This document shows, one piece after another, positions 7,672 through 17,984 of a stretch of DNA of 64,000 nt; positions within the stretch are counted from its first letter, which is position 1; every line of letters begins with the position of its first letter. Source of the DNA: Cyclobacterium sp. (GTDB taxonomy: Bacteria; Bacteroidota; Bacteroidia; Cytophagales; Cyclobacteriaceae); NCBI RefSeq assembly GCF_014762705.1, contig NZ_JABURL010000089.1:60598-124597 (forward strand). Direction: 5' to 3'. The notes beneath the pieces were generated by a model. It worked only from the letters and a program-made list of their open reading frames with translations. It made no database searches and had not been told where the DNA came from. The translations under genes and the position numbers were made by a program.

Positions 7672-10074
7672 ATGAGAAATCATTTATTGTTGCTGGTCTT
7701 ATTTTTTGGGATCCACTTGACACAGGCCCAGGATGGAGTTATTCAGGGTAAAATCACCAATCCTATTAACAACAACCCCATTCCCTTTGCCAATGTGATC
7801 GTACAGGGTCTGGAGACGGGGGCGGTTTCCGACGAGGAAGGTAATTACTCCATTACTGGAATCGAGCCTGGCCTTTATAATGTGAAGGCATCTTTTGTAG
7901 GATTTAAATCAAAAACTTTTTACGAGGTACAAGTAGGTAGGGCCAGGCCTGTGCAGTTGGATTTTGAACTCGAAGAAGATGCCTCCAATTTGGAAGAGGT
8001 GGTTGTCGATTCTGAATTTTCCAGGTCAGAGGAAACGCCATTGTCTGCAAGGAAACTAAACGCGAATGAAATAGAACGCTATCCGGGTGGGAATAGGGAT
8101 ATCAGCAGGGTGATTCAGTCATTACCCGGAGTAGCAAGTACTGCCAGTTTTAGAAATGATATCATTATCAGAGGAGGGGCTCCCAGCGAAAACAAATTTT
8201 TTATCGATGAAATCGAGGTACCTGTCATCAATCACTTTGCTACTCAGGGCTCATCAGGGGGGCCTGTGGGTATTTTGAATGTAAACCTGATAAAAAATGT
8301 AGAGGTGATCAGTGGTGGCTTTCCCGCTAACAGGATGAATTCCCTGAGTTCCTTTTTTGAATTTCAATTAAAAGATGGCCGGAGAGATAAGATGTTTACC
8401 CAGGTTACGGTGGGCGCCAGCGAATTGACCCTATCCAACGAAGGTCCGATAGGAGAGAATACTACTTATATTTTTTCTGCCAGGAGGTCTTATTTACAGG
8501 GTCTTTTTCGGCTGTTGGGACTTCCTTTTCTACCCACTTTTAATGACTTTACTTTCAAAACCAAGACAAAGATCAATGATAAGACAGAACTGACAGTTCT
8601 CGGAGTGGGAGCGATTGATCAGTTCTCACTGAATTTTGATGTTCCGGATGAGGAAAATACAGAGGAAAGGGAAAACAGGCTTTACCTTTTGGATAATCTC
8701 CCCATTTCCACCCAATGGAATTATGCTACCGGAGTGAAATTAAAGCGGTTTCGGGAAAACGGATTCTGGACATTTGTACTTAGCAGGAATATGTTAAATA
8801 ACAGGTCCTATAAGTATTCCCAAAATGATGATTCCCGGGAAGAAAACCTCTTGTTTGACTACCTCTCTCAGGAGAGTGAGAATAAATTCCGTGCCGAAAA
8901 CAGTATTTTTAAAGATGGTTTAACTTTTCAATATGGCGTGAATTATGAGTTTAGCCGATACCTGATAGAAAATTTTGACCGGCAGGTTTTGGTTGATGAG
9001 GGGCAGGAATTAAATATTTCATCCATTTCACTTTTCAATAGTTATGGGGCATTTGCCATGGCAAGTAAGAAATATTTGGATGAGCGGTTGTTGGTCAATG
9101 CGGGTTTACGCATGGACGGAAGCGATTTTGGGGAAACAGCCAGTAATCCTTTGAATCAACTAAGCCCCAGGTTTTCTACCAGTTATCAACTGAATGATAA
9201 CCTTTTCTGGAACGCCAATGCGGGTATTTACTACCAAAAGCCCCCCTATACCGTCCTGGGTTTTCAAAATAATGAAGGGGCTTTCATCAATCAGGAAAAT
9301 GATGTTCGCTTTATCCGGGCTACCCATTTAATTTCAGGTTTTGAATGGCAGTTTCCGGCAAAAAACAGGAAAGTCTCTGCGGAAGTTTTTTATAAAAAAT
9401 ACGGTAATTATCCCAGTTCCATCAGGAACGGGATAGCATTATCAAATTTGGGTGCGGATTTTGGCGTAATCGGAAATGAACCGGTGAATTCTGATGCGGA
9501 AGGTAGGGCCTATGGTTTGGAATTATTGGCCCAACAACGGCTGTTCAATGATTTTTATGGCATTGCTGCGCTGACTTTGGTGAGGAGTGAGTTTACCAAT
9601 CCAAATACAGGTTATCTGCCATCTTCCTGGGATAACAGGTTTATAGTAAGTCTTACGGCGGGTAAGCGATTGCCTAAAGATTGGGAAATTGGGGGTAGAT
9701 GGAGATTTTTGGGAGGTACACCTTATACTCCTTATGATTTTCAGGCATCCTCTTTAAGAAGCAATTGGGACTTATTTAATAGAGGACGATTTGATTTTAC
9801 CCGTATCAATGCCGAGCGACTCAAAAGTTTTCACCAGTTGGATCTTCGGGTAGACAAAAAATACTTTTTTGATAAATGGAGTTTGAACTGGTATTTTGAT
9901 ATACAGAATGCCTATAATTTTCAAGCTGAACAGCAGGCAGATCTGGTGCCGCAGCGGAATGACCAGGATGAATTGGTGGTAGACCCGGAAGATCCAAGTC
10001 GCTACCTTTTGCGCGAAGTTCCTAATCCGGCCGGTACAGTTTTACCAACAATTGGTCTGATTGTAGAATTTTAA
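7672..10074 (+). CDS. TonB-dependent outer membrane receptor
   Basis: An 800-residue outer membrane protein with a signal peptide ending near the QAQ at residues 18-20. A CarboxypepD_reg-like beta-sandwich (IQGKITNPINNNPIPFANV through VKASFVGF) occupies residues 24-90, followed by a plug domain (RDISRVIQSLPGVAS, IIIRGGAPSENKFFID) and a long barrel ending in LPTIGLIVEF. Such receptors move siderophores, vitamins or oligomers across the outer membrane using TonB energy; no SusD partner lies beside it, so the ligand is unknown. It follows the carotenoid operon on the same strand by 70 bases, and an Omp85-like barrel begins 28 bases after it, so these two may be co-transcribed. Confidence 0.85.
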   Translation: MRNHLLLLVLFFGIHLTQAQDGVIQGKITNPINNNPIPFANVIVQGLETGAVSDEEGNYSITGIEPGLYNVKASFVGFKSKTFYEVQVGRARPVQLDFELEEDASNLEEVVVDSEFSRSEETPLSARKLNANEIERYPGGNRDISRVIQSLPGVASTASFRNDIIIRGGAPSENKFFIDEIEVPVINHFATQGSSGGPVGILNVNLIKNVEVISGGFPANRMNSLSSFFEFQLKDGRRDKMFTQVTVGASELTLSNEGPIGENTTYIFSARRSYLQGLFRLLGLPFLPTFNDFTFKTKTKINDKTELTVLGVGAIDQFSLNFDVPDEENTEERENRLYLLDNLPISTQWNYATGVKLKRFRENGFWTFVLSRNMLNNRSYKYSQNDDSREENLLFDYLSQESENKFRAENSIFKDGLTFQYGVNYEFSRYLIENFDRQVLVDEGQELNISSISLFNSYGAFAMASKKYLDERLLVNAGLRMDGSDFGETASNPLNQLSPRFSTSYQLNDNLFWNANAGIYYQKPPYTVLGFQNNEGAFINQENDVRFIRATHLISGFEWQFPAKNRKVSAEVFYKKYGNYPSSIRNGIALSNLGADFGVIGNEPVNSDAEGRAYGLELLAQQRLFNDFYGIAALTLVRSEFTNPNTGYLPSSWDNRFIVSLTAGKRLPKDWEIGGRWRFLGGTPYTPYDFQASSLRSNWDLFNRGRFDFTRINAERLKSFHQLDLRVDKKYFFDKWSLNWYFDIQNAYNFQAEQQADLVPQRNDQDELVVDPEDPSRYLLREVPNPAGTVLPTIGLIVEF

Positions 10075-10102
10075 ACCTACAATGTAGTATCTTCGGGCCT
10101 TG

Positions 10103-11251
10103 ATGAAGAAATTTTACCTCTTTATTTTGGCCTGGATTCCTTTCTTTATTGTGCCTGTCGCCTCTCAGGATATACAAGGTTCAGACAGCCTTCAAGTTAA
10201 AACCAATACAGTAGACAAACTTTTTGGTTTGGCTGACAGGGTGGTAGAGGCTTTGAGTACTGATACCTGGACTTTTATTCCGGCATTGACCTATTCCCCC
10301 GAAACCAGCCTGGGCGTAGGTGGGAGGGCAGTGAAGATTTTCCGTACCAGTCAGGGGGAATTGACTGAAACCAGGCCTTCTTCCCTACCTCTGACTTTGC
10401 TATATACCCTAAATCACCAATTGATTCTCACAGGGGAATTGGAACTTTGGATGAATGAAAACAAGTCATTTTTAAATAGCAGGATAGCTTTTTCAGATTA
10501 TCCCTTTCAATTTTCCGGTATAGGGAATGAAATTACAACAGCTGAATATTATGCTACCAGATATTTTTATTTTCATCTCTATTATGAAAAAATGCTTGGA
10601 AAAGGAATTTATCTTGGGCCCAGGTATGAATTCAGGGTTGATGACATTTATGATAAAACACCGGGAGGATTGCTGGAAGCAGGAAATATACCCGGAAGTA
10701 ATGGGCAGCGGTTGTCGGGTTTGGGCCTGGCCTTGAATATTGACAGAAGGGATAATATTTTTCAGCCTGGCAGTGGCGTATATCACCAGATATCATGGAT
10801 GAAGTTTCATTCTTTTTTTGGCAGTAATTTTGATTTTAGCCAATGGATTTTAGATTTCAGGAAATATTGGCCCATCAAAGAGAGGCAGGTACTTGTGGGG
10901 CAAGCGAGATTTAGTTTTACGCAAGGGAAGGCTCCCTTTCAACATCTTTCTTTGATAGGGGGCAGTGACCTGATGAGGGGGTATTTTGAAGGCAGGTACC
11001 GGGACAAGCATGCGATGGTTTACCAGTTGGAATGGAGGTTTCCGGTCTACCAAAAGCTTAAAATGGTTGGATTCGGAAGCATTGGTCAGGTAGGTCGCAG
11101 TCTGAAAGAATTTGGTGTTAATCCCAATCTGAGATTTGCAGGTGGGGTAGGTTTTAGGTACAGACTGAATGACGAAGGGCTTCATTTGAGAATTGATTTT
11201 GCATATGGGGACCAGGCTGCTTTTTATTTTGGACTTAATGAAGTGATCTGA
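10103..11251 (+). CDS. BamA/TamA (Omp85)-like outer membrane barrel protein
   Basis: A 382-residue protein with a signal peptide ending near VASQ. The C-terminal half looks like an Omp85-type beta-barrel: alternating strands, the GGSDLMRGYFEGRYRDK lid-loop-like segment (compare the (V/I)RG motif of the family), and the last strand AFYFGLNEVI. There is no room for multiple POTRA domains. Related short proteins are annotated as surface antigen/BamA-family proteins of unknown cargo. The ATG at 10103 is preferred to the TTG at 10100. It lies 28 bases after the TonB receptor and 31 before a methyltransferase gene. Confidence 0.75.
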   Translation: MKKFYLFILAWIPFFIVPVASQDIQGSDSLQVKTNTVDKLFGLADRVVEALSTDTWTFIPALTYSPETSLGVGGRAVKIFRTSQGELTETRPSSLPLTLLYTLNHQLILTGELELWMNENKSFLNSRIAFSDYPFQFSGIGNEITTAEYYATRYFYFHLYYEKMLGKGIYLGPRYEFRVDDIYDKTPGGLLEAGNIPGSNGQRLSGLGLALNIDRRDNIFQPGSGVYHQISWMKFHSFFGSNFDFSQWILDFRKYWPIKERQVLVGQARFSFTQGKAPFQHLSLIGGSDLMRGYFEGRYRDKHAMVYQLEWRFPVYQKLKMVGFGSIGQVGRSLKEFGVNPNLRFAGGVGFRYRLNDEGLHLRIDFAYGDQAAFYFGLNEVI

Positions 11252-11282
11252 ATTGTTATGTTTGTAATTTACCGAGGTAATC

Positions 11283-11897
11283 ATGGATATAAATGCACTA
11301 AACAAACTGTTTGGAAACATGGATATTTATTTATTGGACCAATTGCTGAAGGGCCGGTTCAATAAGGAAATGATCATTCTGGATTCCGGTTGCGGGGAAG
11401 GAAGAAATACACATTACTTTATTCAGCAGGGGTATAAAATCCTCGGTACTGACAGGAATCCTACGGCCATTAATATGGCAAGAATTACCGCAAAAACCCT
11501 CGATCCCACCTTTGATCCGGAGCGTTTTCAGGTAGCCAATGTGGAGGAGCTTCCTTTCCATGATGGTGCTGTAAATGCCATTATAAGCAGTGCGGTGATG
11601 CATTTTGCCGATGACCTGACACATTTTATGGCCATGATGCAGGAACAAATGCGTGTGCTGGCACAAGGAGGATTGTTTTGGTTAAGAATGTGTACCGATG
11701 CAGGGGGCTGTTTTTCACTGGGTACTGAAGTGCAACAAAAACAACAGCTTCCTGACGGTACGGAGCGTTTTATTCTCACAGAAGACTTGACCTGTACCAT
11801 CATGCAACAATTCCGGTTGATACCTTTAGAACCAATGAAATCCGTAATAGTACACGGACAAAGGGCTATGGGGGTCTTTATGTTCCAAAAGGATTAA
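11283..11897 (+). CDS. Class I SAM-dependent methyltransferase
   Basis: This 204-residue protein has the SAM-binding motif I LDSGCGEGRN near residue 36 and a methyltransf_11-like arrangement: an acidic loop ending strand two (GTDRNPTAI), FQVANVEELPFHDG at motif II/III, and AVMHFADD at motif IV. The acceptor substrate cannot be inferred. The gene is on the same strand and close to the preceding barrel gene and the following channel gene, but these neighbours have no evident functional link. Confidence 0.8.
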   Translation: MDINALNKLFGNMDIYLLDQLLKGRFNKEMIILDSGCGEGRNTHYFIQQGYKILGTDRNPTAINMARITAKTLDPTFDPERFQVANVEELPFHDGAVNAIISSAVMHFADDLTHFMAMMQEQMRVLAQGGLFWLRMCTDAGGCFSLGTEVQQKQQLPDGTERFILTEDLTCTIMQQFRLIPLEPMKSVIVHGQRAMGVFMFQKD

Positions 11898-11908
11898 CAC
11901 CAATAAAT

Positions 11909-12535
11909 ATGTGGGAATTTATGGTGATACAAATGGACTTACAATACGCCCTTGAACTGATCGGCACCTATTTTTTTGCCATTTCCGGTGCGCTGGCTGT
12001 TCAGGATAGGGAACACGATTTGTTTGGAGCTGGTTTTACCGGTTTTATTACTGCTATCGGAGGAGGCAGTCTAAGGGATATTTTGTTGGGAGCTTATCCC
12101 TTGGTGTGGATTGGGAATGTGAATTTTTTATATGCCATATTTGCCGGGCTGATCACTACTTTTCTTTTCTCATCGGTAGTAGGAAGACTCAGAAAAACGT
12201 TTTTTTTATTCGATACCCTTGGTATTGCTTTTTTCACCATTTTAGGGGTGGAAAAATCTTTGCTTTTAGGTTTCAGGCCAGAAGTAGCAGCGATCATGGG
12301 CATGTTCAGTGCAGTTATGGGAGGGGTAATCAGGGATACCCTGACCAACGTGATGCCTATTTTATTCAGGAAAGAGGTATATGCCTCTGCCTGTTTGGCT
12401 GGGGCAGTATTGTATTTGGGGCTGGATTATTTTGGTCTGGGAAGAAACATCAATTTATTATCCTCCATCGCCCTGATCATTTTGATCAGACTCATTGCTG
12501 TAAGATTCAAACTTAGCTTACCTACCCTGAAATGA
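11909..12535 (+). CDS. Trimeric intracellular cation (TRIC) channel family protein (UPF0126)
   Basis: A 208-residue, seven-helix membrane protein with the internal duplication of the UPF0126/TRIC family. Each repeat carries a glycine-rich motif ending in RD: GGGSLRDILLG in the first half and GGVIRDTLT in the second. Prokaryotic relatives form trimeric, potassium-permeable channels. Alternative ATG codons at 11921 and 11933 would shorten the N-terminus by four or eight residues; the family N-terminus (LELIGTYFFAISGALA) fits a start at 11933 about as well. It follows the methyltransferase by 11 bases. Confidence 0.85.
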   Translation: MWEFMVIQMDLQYALELIGTYFFAISGALAVQDREHDLFGAGFTGFITAIGGGSLRDILLGAYPLVWIGNVNFLYAIFAGLITTFLFSSVVGRLRKTFFLFDTLGIAFFTILGVEKSLLLGFRPEVAAIMGMFSAVMGGVIRDTLTNVMPILFRKEVYASACLAGAVLYLGLDYFGLGRNINLLSSIALIILIRLIAVRFKLSLPTLK

Positions 12536-12625
12536 AAAGTGGAAGGATAAAATGACAAGCGGCAGGGGTAAATTTTAATCAAATAGGGTATATCTTTAAA
12601 GGTACAATCAAACTTAATTAATTTT

Positions 12626-13351
12626 ATGCAAATCAATATTTTTCAAAGTAGTAAAGAACTTCACCAGGCTATAGCAAACAAGATTATCCAAACGGTAAAA
12701 ACCAAGCCAGACAGCGTATTGGGTTTGTCTACCGGTAGTTCTCCAGTGGAAACCTACACCTTACTTGTCAGGGACCACAAAGAAAATGGGACAGATTATC
12801 ACAGGATAGTGACATTTAATTTGGATGAATATGTAGGATTGAAAGGAAGTCACCAGCAAAGCTATCGCTACTTTATGAATAGCCATTTGTTTAACCAGCT
12901 CAATATTCCCCTGGAGCAGACACATGTGCCGATAGGTGTTGGAGATTTGGAATCCAATTGTGAGGAATATGAGCGCCAAATCCAGGCTGCAGGCGGGATT
13001 GATTTGCAATTGTTGGGTATAGGAATCAATGGACATATTGGTTTCAATGAGCCGGGAACTTCATTTGAAACCAGCACTCATGTGGCACCGCTATTAAAGG
13101 AGACCATTGAAGCCAATGGTCGTTTTTTTGAAACAACGGAAGAAGTACCCTCAAAAGCAGTGACAATGGGAATTAAAACCATCATGGAGACCAGGGAAAT
13201 TATTCTTCTGGCCTATGGCAGCCATAAGGCAGCAGCCGTCAGGGACATGGTGAATGGGACGGTTACGGAGGCGGTTCCTGCCAGCATACTCCAAAAGCAT
13301 GAGCATGTAACATTGTATTTGGATGAGGAAGCTGCGGCCTTGTTGCAATAG
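12626..13351 (+). CDS. nagB: Glucosamine-6-phosphate deaminase
   Basis: This 241-residue protein converts glucosamine-6-phosphate to fructose-6-phosphate and ammonia, the last step in using amino sugars from chitin or murein. The visible motifs are GLSTGSSPVETY (phosphate binding), NLDEYVGL with the catalytic aspartate, and GIGINGHIGFNEPG with the catalytic histidine. The length is short-form, without an allosteric C-terminal extension. It stands alone and converges on the histidine kinase gene after 27 bases without an obvious hairpin. The GH18 gene at 62.6 kb could feed the same pathway, but that is inference. Confidence 0.92.
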   Translation: MQINIFQSSKELHQAIANKIIQTVKTKPDSVLGLSTGSSPVETYTLLVRDHKENGTDYHRIVTFNLDEYVGLKGSHQQSYRYFMNSHLFNQLNIPLEQTHVPIGVGDLESNCEEYERQIQAAGGIDLQLLGIGINGHIGFNEPGTSFETSTHVAPLLKETIEANGRFFETTEEVPSKAVTMGIKTIMETREIILLAYGSHKAAAVRDMVNGTVTEAVPASILQKHEHVTLYLDEEAAALLQ

Positions 13352-13378
13352 GTGATTGGGAGGAAGGGCGATAGGTGT

Positions 13379-16378
13379 CTAGTCCCTATGGGTGGGCTGG
13401 TTCATGATCAGGTTACGGAGGTGAATTTTAAAAACGGTACCTTTCCCTACCTCACTTTCAATTTTGATTTTACCATCATTGGCCCGGATTTGCTCTCTGA
13501 CCAGGTATAGGCCCAATCCCTTTCCTTCCACGTGGTTATGAAACCTTTGGTAAAGACCAAAAATACGATCCCCATACCTTTCCAGATCAAGCCCAATGCC
13601 ATTGTCTTCAAACCTGATCACGCAATAATTTTTCTCTTTATAAGTAGAAATCCAAACTTCAGGGGGCCTGTCAGGATGCCTGTATTTTACAGCATTGGTC
13701 ATAAAATTCATGAAAAAATTTTCTAAATGGGCATAGACATAATTCATTACTTCCAAACCGGAAAAATCCTTGTGAATCTTTATCCCTGATTCTTTCAACT
13801 GGTTAAAAAGGCTTTTTTCGACATTGTTAAGCAGCATTTTGAAATCTATCGGCTCTACTTTCGGGATTTTTTGTTTTTTGATGGAAACCACTTCGATCAG
13901 GTCTTGCAAGGTTGCGTCCAGAAGATTGGTGGAGATTTTTAAATTTTCCAAAACTTCCTTGTTTTCGGGGTCCGCAGGATCCTCTTCATTAAACAGATCA
14001 ATCAAAAGGGAAATGTTGACTATTGGAGCACGTAAATTATGGGATACGATATAGGCAAAGCGCAGCAGCTCTTCATTGTGTGATTTTAAATCTTTGATCA
14101 GCTTTTCTCTTTCCGCTTCCAGTTTTTTAGCTTCAGTGATGTTTTGTTTTACCAAAAGAATCCGGTCTGTCACCTGGGAATGATTCGTCAATGGAACACC
14201 TATTTTTAGAAACCTTTGTTGGTTGGCTTCAATTTCGTAGGATACTGTTTTTCCCTGTAAGATTTTTTCCAGGTTTTTTTTGGTAATGGCTAAATTTTCA
14301 CCGGAATATTGGTCCAGATGATTGGTTCCAAACAGTTTTTTTGGGTCTGTATTGGACAGTCTGTACTCCTCTCCGTCAGTAAAGATATAGTTAAAAGATT
14401 TGTCAAGTACATCGATCGTGCCTCTGGGAAAATTTTCCGCAATGCTTCTGTACAGTTGCTCGGATGCGATCAATTTCTTTTCAGAATGCGTCCTGTCGGT
14501 AATATCATCGACAAAAACCACATAGGTAACTTTGTTTTTCCTTCCGTATTTTATTCGGGTAAAGGAAATCTTGAGCTCCTTAAAGTCCTCCTCGCCATGG
14601 GGAAGTAAGTAGTATGCTGTATTTTTTTCTGATTTAGAGAATTGGGTGATAACCTCTTGCAAACTATGTTTTTTTCCATCTTTGATCAACATGGTTTCCA
14701 TCAGATTATCCTTTTTTTTCAGATTAAAAACCGGCAGTGTCTTGTTGTTGATCAGCGTGGTCTCAAATTGATGATTGACTGCAAAAATGGCATATGCTGT
14801 GCCATTTAGGATGGCATCATGCATGAAGTTGGTTTCTTGTAAGGTGGATTCAAATCGGTATTGAAGCAATTCTTTACCTATCCAGTCCCCCAATATGCGA
14901 AATAATTCCTTGTAAAGGTTTGTGTTTAATAATGGTTTATCATGTAGGAAGCAAAGGCTGCCAATTTTGATATTTTTTTTGTCTAATAAGTCTAGCCGTA
15001 TCAGTGATGAAATACCATTTTTTTCCAAAAATGAAGTGAAGATGGGTAAGTCCAGGTCATGGATGTCCTTGATCAATAGGCTGGATTGAGGGTATGGTTT
15101 ATAGAGTTCTTCATTGATAAATTTTGTCCATTTTTCCGAAGTGTTTTTTAACTTTTTACCAGATTTTCTTACAGAAATTAACTCATATGAATGATTTACT
15201 GGGTTAAGATTGGCGATCATGCCATAGGTAAAACCCAATCTTTTAAAGATCAACTGGTTGATTTCATCAAATAGGGTGGAACCCTTAAAAAGAGTGGAAA
15301 TTTCAGATACTTCCTGTAGTGTTTTCTGGATAAATTCCTTATCAGAAAGATGTTGAAGCAATCCATCTTTTTCTTTGAGGTGTTTTTGGGCTTGTCTTAT
15401 ATCTGAAACATCATTAAGAATGCCTACCAGTATGGTTTTTTTTAAGGGGATATTATAAAAAACCTTCAAACTGTTTTTCAGGTGCAGGTATTCTCCATTT
15501 TTCTTTTTGACCTGGTAGGTAAATGTATAGGCATCTTTTTCATAGTGGTCGGTAAAGAGCAAGTCTCTGACCTTGTTTCTGTCATCAGGGTGAATGATCT
15601 CCAGCCAATCCCAGACGGAAAACCTTTTGAACCTGGATTCCTGATACCCAAGTAACTCATTAATGGCTCCAGACCAAATTATTTCCCGGTCTTCTTTCAA
15701 GTATTCAAAATAAATGATACCCAAAAAGCTGTTGCTCAGGTAATTTGATTCTTCTTCAATAAGATTTGGGACCCCGGGCCTTTTGGGATCCTTTTTTAAG
15801 GTAAGTAAATGGTAGCCATTTTCCAGGACATTGATATCAAGTTTTAAAATACCAAGATCCAATTCCAGGCCTTCTAAATGACCTTCACAAAGTTGTTTTA
15901 GTTTGCCGGTATCTGATATGCTGTATTTTTCATGCAGGTACCTGCAAAAAGCCTCCAAATTCTCTGGAAAATAGCCTGAAGGATTCTTGAAATCAGTGAA
16001 AATCCTTTTTGTTTCGGCATGGACTATCCAGGACGAATGAATCTGCGAAGGTCGAATAGGATTGATCATGGCATTGACCAGATAGGTGCCCTCTGGCTGG
16101 GCCATGGTAAAACCTTCTATTCTCACCCAATTAAAAGTAGATTGGTTCAGAAAAAAGGGTACTTCCAAATTCTCCCCGCGCCCCATAAAATCATAAATGG
16201 TTTCAAATACAGGATTTTTGGTCGTTGGGAAAATTTGATTAAAAAAATCTGATTGGTAAAATTTCAACGGATCACTGAAAATTCTGAAGAAACCTTTCGA
16301 TACGTAAAGGGTCTCAAAATTCTCATCACCTGTTTTCTTAAAAGTGAGTAATAAATTGTTAAAAATCTTATCAGGCAT
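13379..16378 (-). CDS. Multi-PAS/GAF sensor histidine kinase
   Basis: A 999-residue soluble sensor kinase. After a roughly 200-residue N-terminal sensory region there is a PAS_3-type domain (about 215-335, with LLGYQESRF and IIHPDDR), a GAF-like domain (about 350-515), then two more PAS-like segments (about 520-640 and 645-760). The kinase core follows: an H-box SHNLRAP with H780, an N-box around N895 (NAVKY), and G-boxes DNGIGLD and GKGLGLYL. No transmembrane segment or receiver domain is visible, so it would sense an intracellular or diffusible signal and pass phosphate to a separate regulator. No response regulator gene is adjacent. It converges on nagB. Confidence 0.88.
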   Translation of the reverse strand: MPDKIFNNLLLTFKKTGDENFETLYVSKGFFRIFSDPLKFYQSDFFNQIFPTTKNPVFETIYDFMGRGENLEVPFFLNQSTFNWVRIEGFTMAQPEGTYLVNAMINPIRPSQIHSSWIVHAETKRIFTDFKNPSGYFPENLEAFCRYLHEKYSISDTGKLKQLCEGHLEGLELDLGILKLDINVLENGYHLLTLKKDPKRPGVPNLIEEESNYLSNSFLGIIYFEYLKEDREIIWSGAINELLGYQESRFKRFSVWDWLEIIHPDDRNKVRDLLFTDHYEKDAYTFTYQVKKKNGEYLHLKNSLKVFYNIPLKKTILVGILNDVSDIRQAQKHLKEKDGLLQHLSDKEFIQKTLQEVSEISTLFKGSTLFDEINQLIFKRLGFTYGMIANLNPVNHSYELISVRKSGKKLKNTSEKWTKFINEELYKPYPQSSLLIKDIHDLDLPIFTSFLEKNGISSLIRLDLLDKKNIKIGSLCFLHDKPLLNTNLYKELFRILGDWIGKELLQYRFESTLQETNFMHDAILNGTAYAIFAVNHQFETTLINNKTLPVFNLKKKDNLMETMLIKDGKKHSLQEVITQFSKSEKNTAYYLLPHGEEDFKELKISFTRIKYGRKNKVTYVVFVDDITDRTHSEKKLIASEQLYRSIAENFPRGTIDVLDKSFNYIFTDGEEYRLSNTDPKKLFGTNHLDQYSGENLAITKKNLEKILQGKTVSYEIEANQQRFLKIGVPLTNHSQVTDRILLVKQNITEAKKLEAEREKLIKDLKSHNEELLRFAYIVSHNLRAPIVNISLLIDLFNEEDPADPENKEVLENLKISTNLLDATLQDLIEVVSIKKQKIPKVEPIDFKMLLNNVEKSLFNQLKESGIKIHKDFSGLEVMNYVYAHLENFFMNFMTNAVKYRHPDRPPEVWISTYKEKNYCVIRFEDNGIGLDLERYGDRIFGLYQRFHNHVEGKGLGLYLVREQIRANDGKIKIESEVGKGTVFKIHLRNLIMNQPTHRD

Positions 16379-16519
16379 CTAGAGCTTTGAATGGATTACT
16401 ACTGATCTGTAAACAAATATCTTAAATATTTAAGAAAATTTATATTAAAACCGCAAAATAGATCTGATTATCAAAATTTTATATAGGAAGTTCATTAAAT
16501 AATATGTATGAATAAAAAA

Positions 16520-17779
16520 TCACAATTGTTTTTCGAGTAAAAAGGTAATATTATGTATGGTGCTCTCGTTTTGGTCTGATGGATTGGTCCGCAAAAGTTC
16601 CAGGGAAATGACTTTGCCTTCCTCCGATCTTAATAGTTCAGTGATCTCTGAAAGTTCCCAGAAGACGGCTGGTATTTTATTGATGGTAATGATTTCATCA
16701 AACATTTTTACACCCTGACGATCTGCCGGGGAATCTTCCCTAACCTGACTGATGTAAAATCTTTTGTCTTCGGCAGAGTAAACCCTCACCATGAGACCAC
16801 TCATATCGTATTTGAATTCATCGCTGAATTTTGCTCCTTTTTTATAAAGCATTCTTTCCCTGGGATAATCCATAATGATTTTCATTCGGTTAAGAATGTC
16901 CGAGCCAAGGCTACCTTCCCTTCCTGTTTCAATGATTACCTCCGAAAATTCATTTTCTTCCGGATAGGAGGTGATGACATTTCTAAACCTTAATCCCTCA
17001 ATAGTAACCCTTTTAACCCTGGCTACATGCCCAAACAAATCTCCTCCCAAAGAACGGCCAAGGTCACTTTCCAGGTTGTTTTCCGGGAGTACAATCTTTT
17101 CGTTGGTTTCCATATTCAGGAGTAAACCATGATTGGCACCTGTGTCAATGAGTAATTTGGCTGCTAAGTCAGGCCCGCTTAATTGCCGGATAGTAGTTTC
17201 AATGTAGGGTTTGTTTCCCTGAAGCTCTATCTCCATTTTTCTATACCCGAAAGGGCGCCATTTCAATGCAGGCCTTCTGTAAAAAACTACAGTACTGTTG
17301 TCGTAATCAATTTTAACGGGGTTATTTTTGAAAAATTCATGACCAATTACGCCGTAGACAGGGACTCCGATTACCTTTTCTAGCTCTAGAAAATCTTCAT
17401 CCAACACCAGAATGGCCTGAAATATTCCTTCCACCGGCCCCAAATCAAAATGGTTGTTGGGTGATACAGAGGCACTCAAAACGGTTTTTCCATCCGCTCC
17501 AACCAAATTGAGTTTTCGGGTATATTGCATCTGCATTTTATCGGCCAGGGTTTTGCTAAAGAAAATATTCGATTTCACTCCCGTGTCAAATAAGAAATTG
17601 ACTTCTTCTCCACCGTTTATGGAAACAGGCATAATGATCAGGCTGTTGGAGTCAACAAAGGGCAATTTGACTTTTCTTTTCTCCTCTTTCATGTAGAAGC
17701 CGGGGACCTGGCCTTTCAGGGAAAAAGCAAAGAAAAATAAAAACAAAAATACAAATGGTCTTTTGATGCTTGGGTGCAT
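16520..17779 (-). CDS. Exported retropepsin-like aspartyl protease with PDZ domain
   Basis: A 419-residue protein with a signal peptide (hydrophobic stretch of residues 9-20, cleavage near LKGQ). Two aspartyl-protease half-domains are present, each with the catalytic DTG triad: D65-T66-G67 (FLFDTGVKSN) and D212-T213-G214 (LLIDTGANHG). A PDZ domain occupies about residues 325-415 (ISQVREDSPADRQGV). This arrangement is common in Bacteroidota envelope proteases of unknown substrate. The gene is monocistronic, with 141 bases to the kinase gene and a divergent Fur gene on the other side. Confidence 0.85.
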   Translation of the reverse strand: MHPSIKRPFVFLFLFFFAFSLKGQVPGFYMKEEKRKVKLPFVDSNSLIIMPVSINGGEEVNFLFDTGVKSNIFFSKTLADKMQMQYTRKLNLVGADGKTVLSASVSPNNHFDLGPVEGIFQAILVLDEDFLELEKVIGVPVYGVIGHEFFKNNPVKIDYDNSTVVFYRRPALKWRPFGYRKMEIELQGNKPYIETTIRQLSGPDLAAKLLIDTGANHGLLLNMETNEKIVLPENNLESDLGRSLGGDLFGHVARVKRVTIEGLRFRNVITSYPEENEFSEVIIETGREGSLGSDILNRMKIIMDYPRERMLYKKGAKFSDEFKYDMSGLMVRVYSAEDKRFYISQVREDSPADRQGVKMFDEIITINKIPAVFWELSEITELLRSEEGKVISLELLRTNPSDQNESTIHNITFLLEKQL

Positions 17780-17984
17780 AGATGCTTGATTCGAATTGGC
17801 AGGTTTAATATATAAAATATATTTCAGTACTAAGACCTTAACCCCTTTTCTTTGCTGAAGTTTGGATTTTTAGTGAAGTTATTTAGAAAGAATGAAAATA
17901 ACTCTTCTGGTCTGTTCTTGGAATGTCATTGGGTTTGATAAATCTAAAAAATACCTCATCTTTAATATTTAGAATGATATAACC

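Noticed and set aside
12106..12516. Long open frame in another frame of the TRIC gene
   Set aside because: It is a shadow of the conserved channel gene with an unlikely composition.
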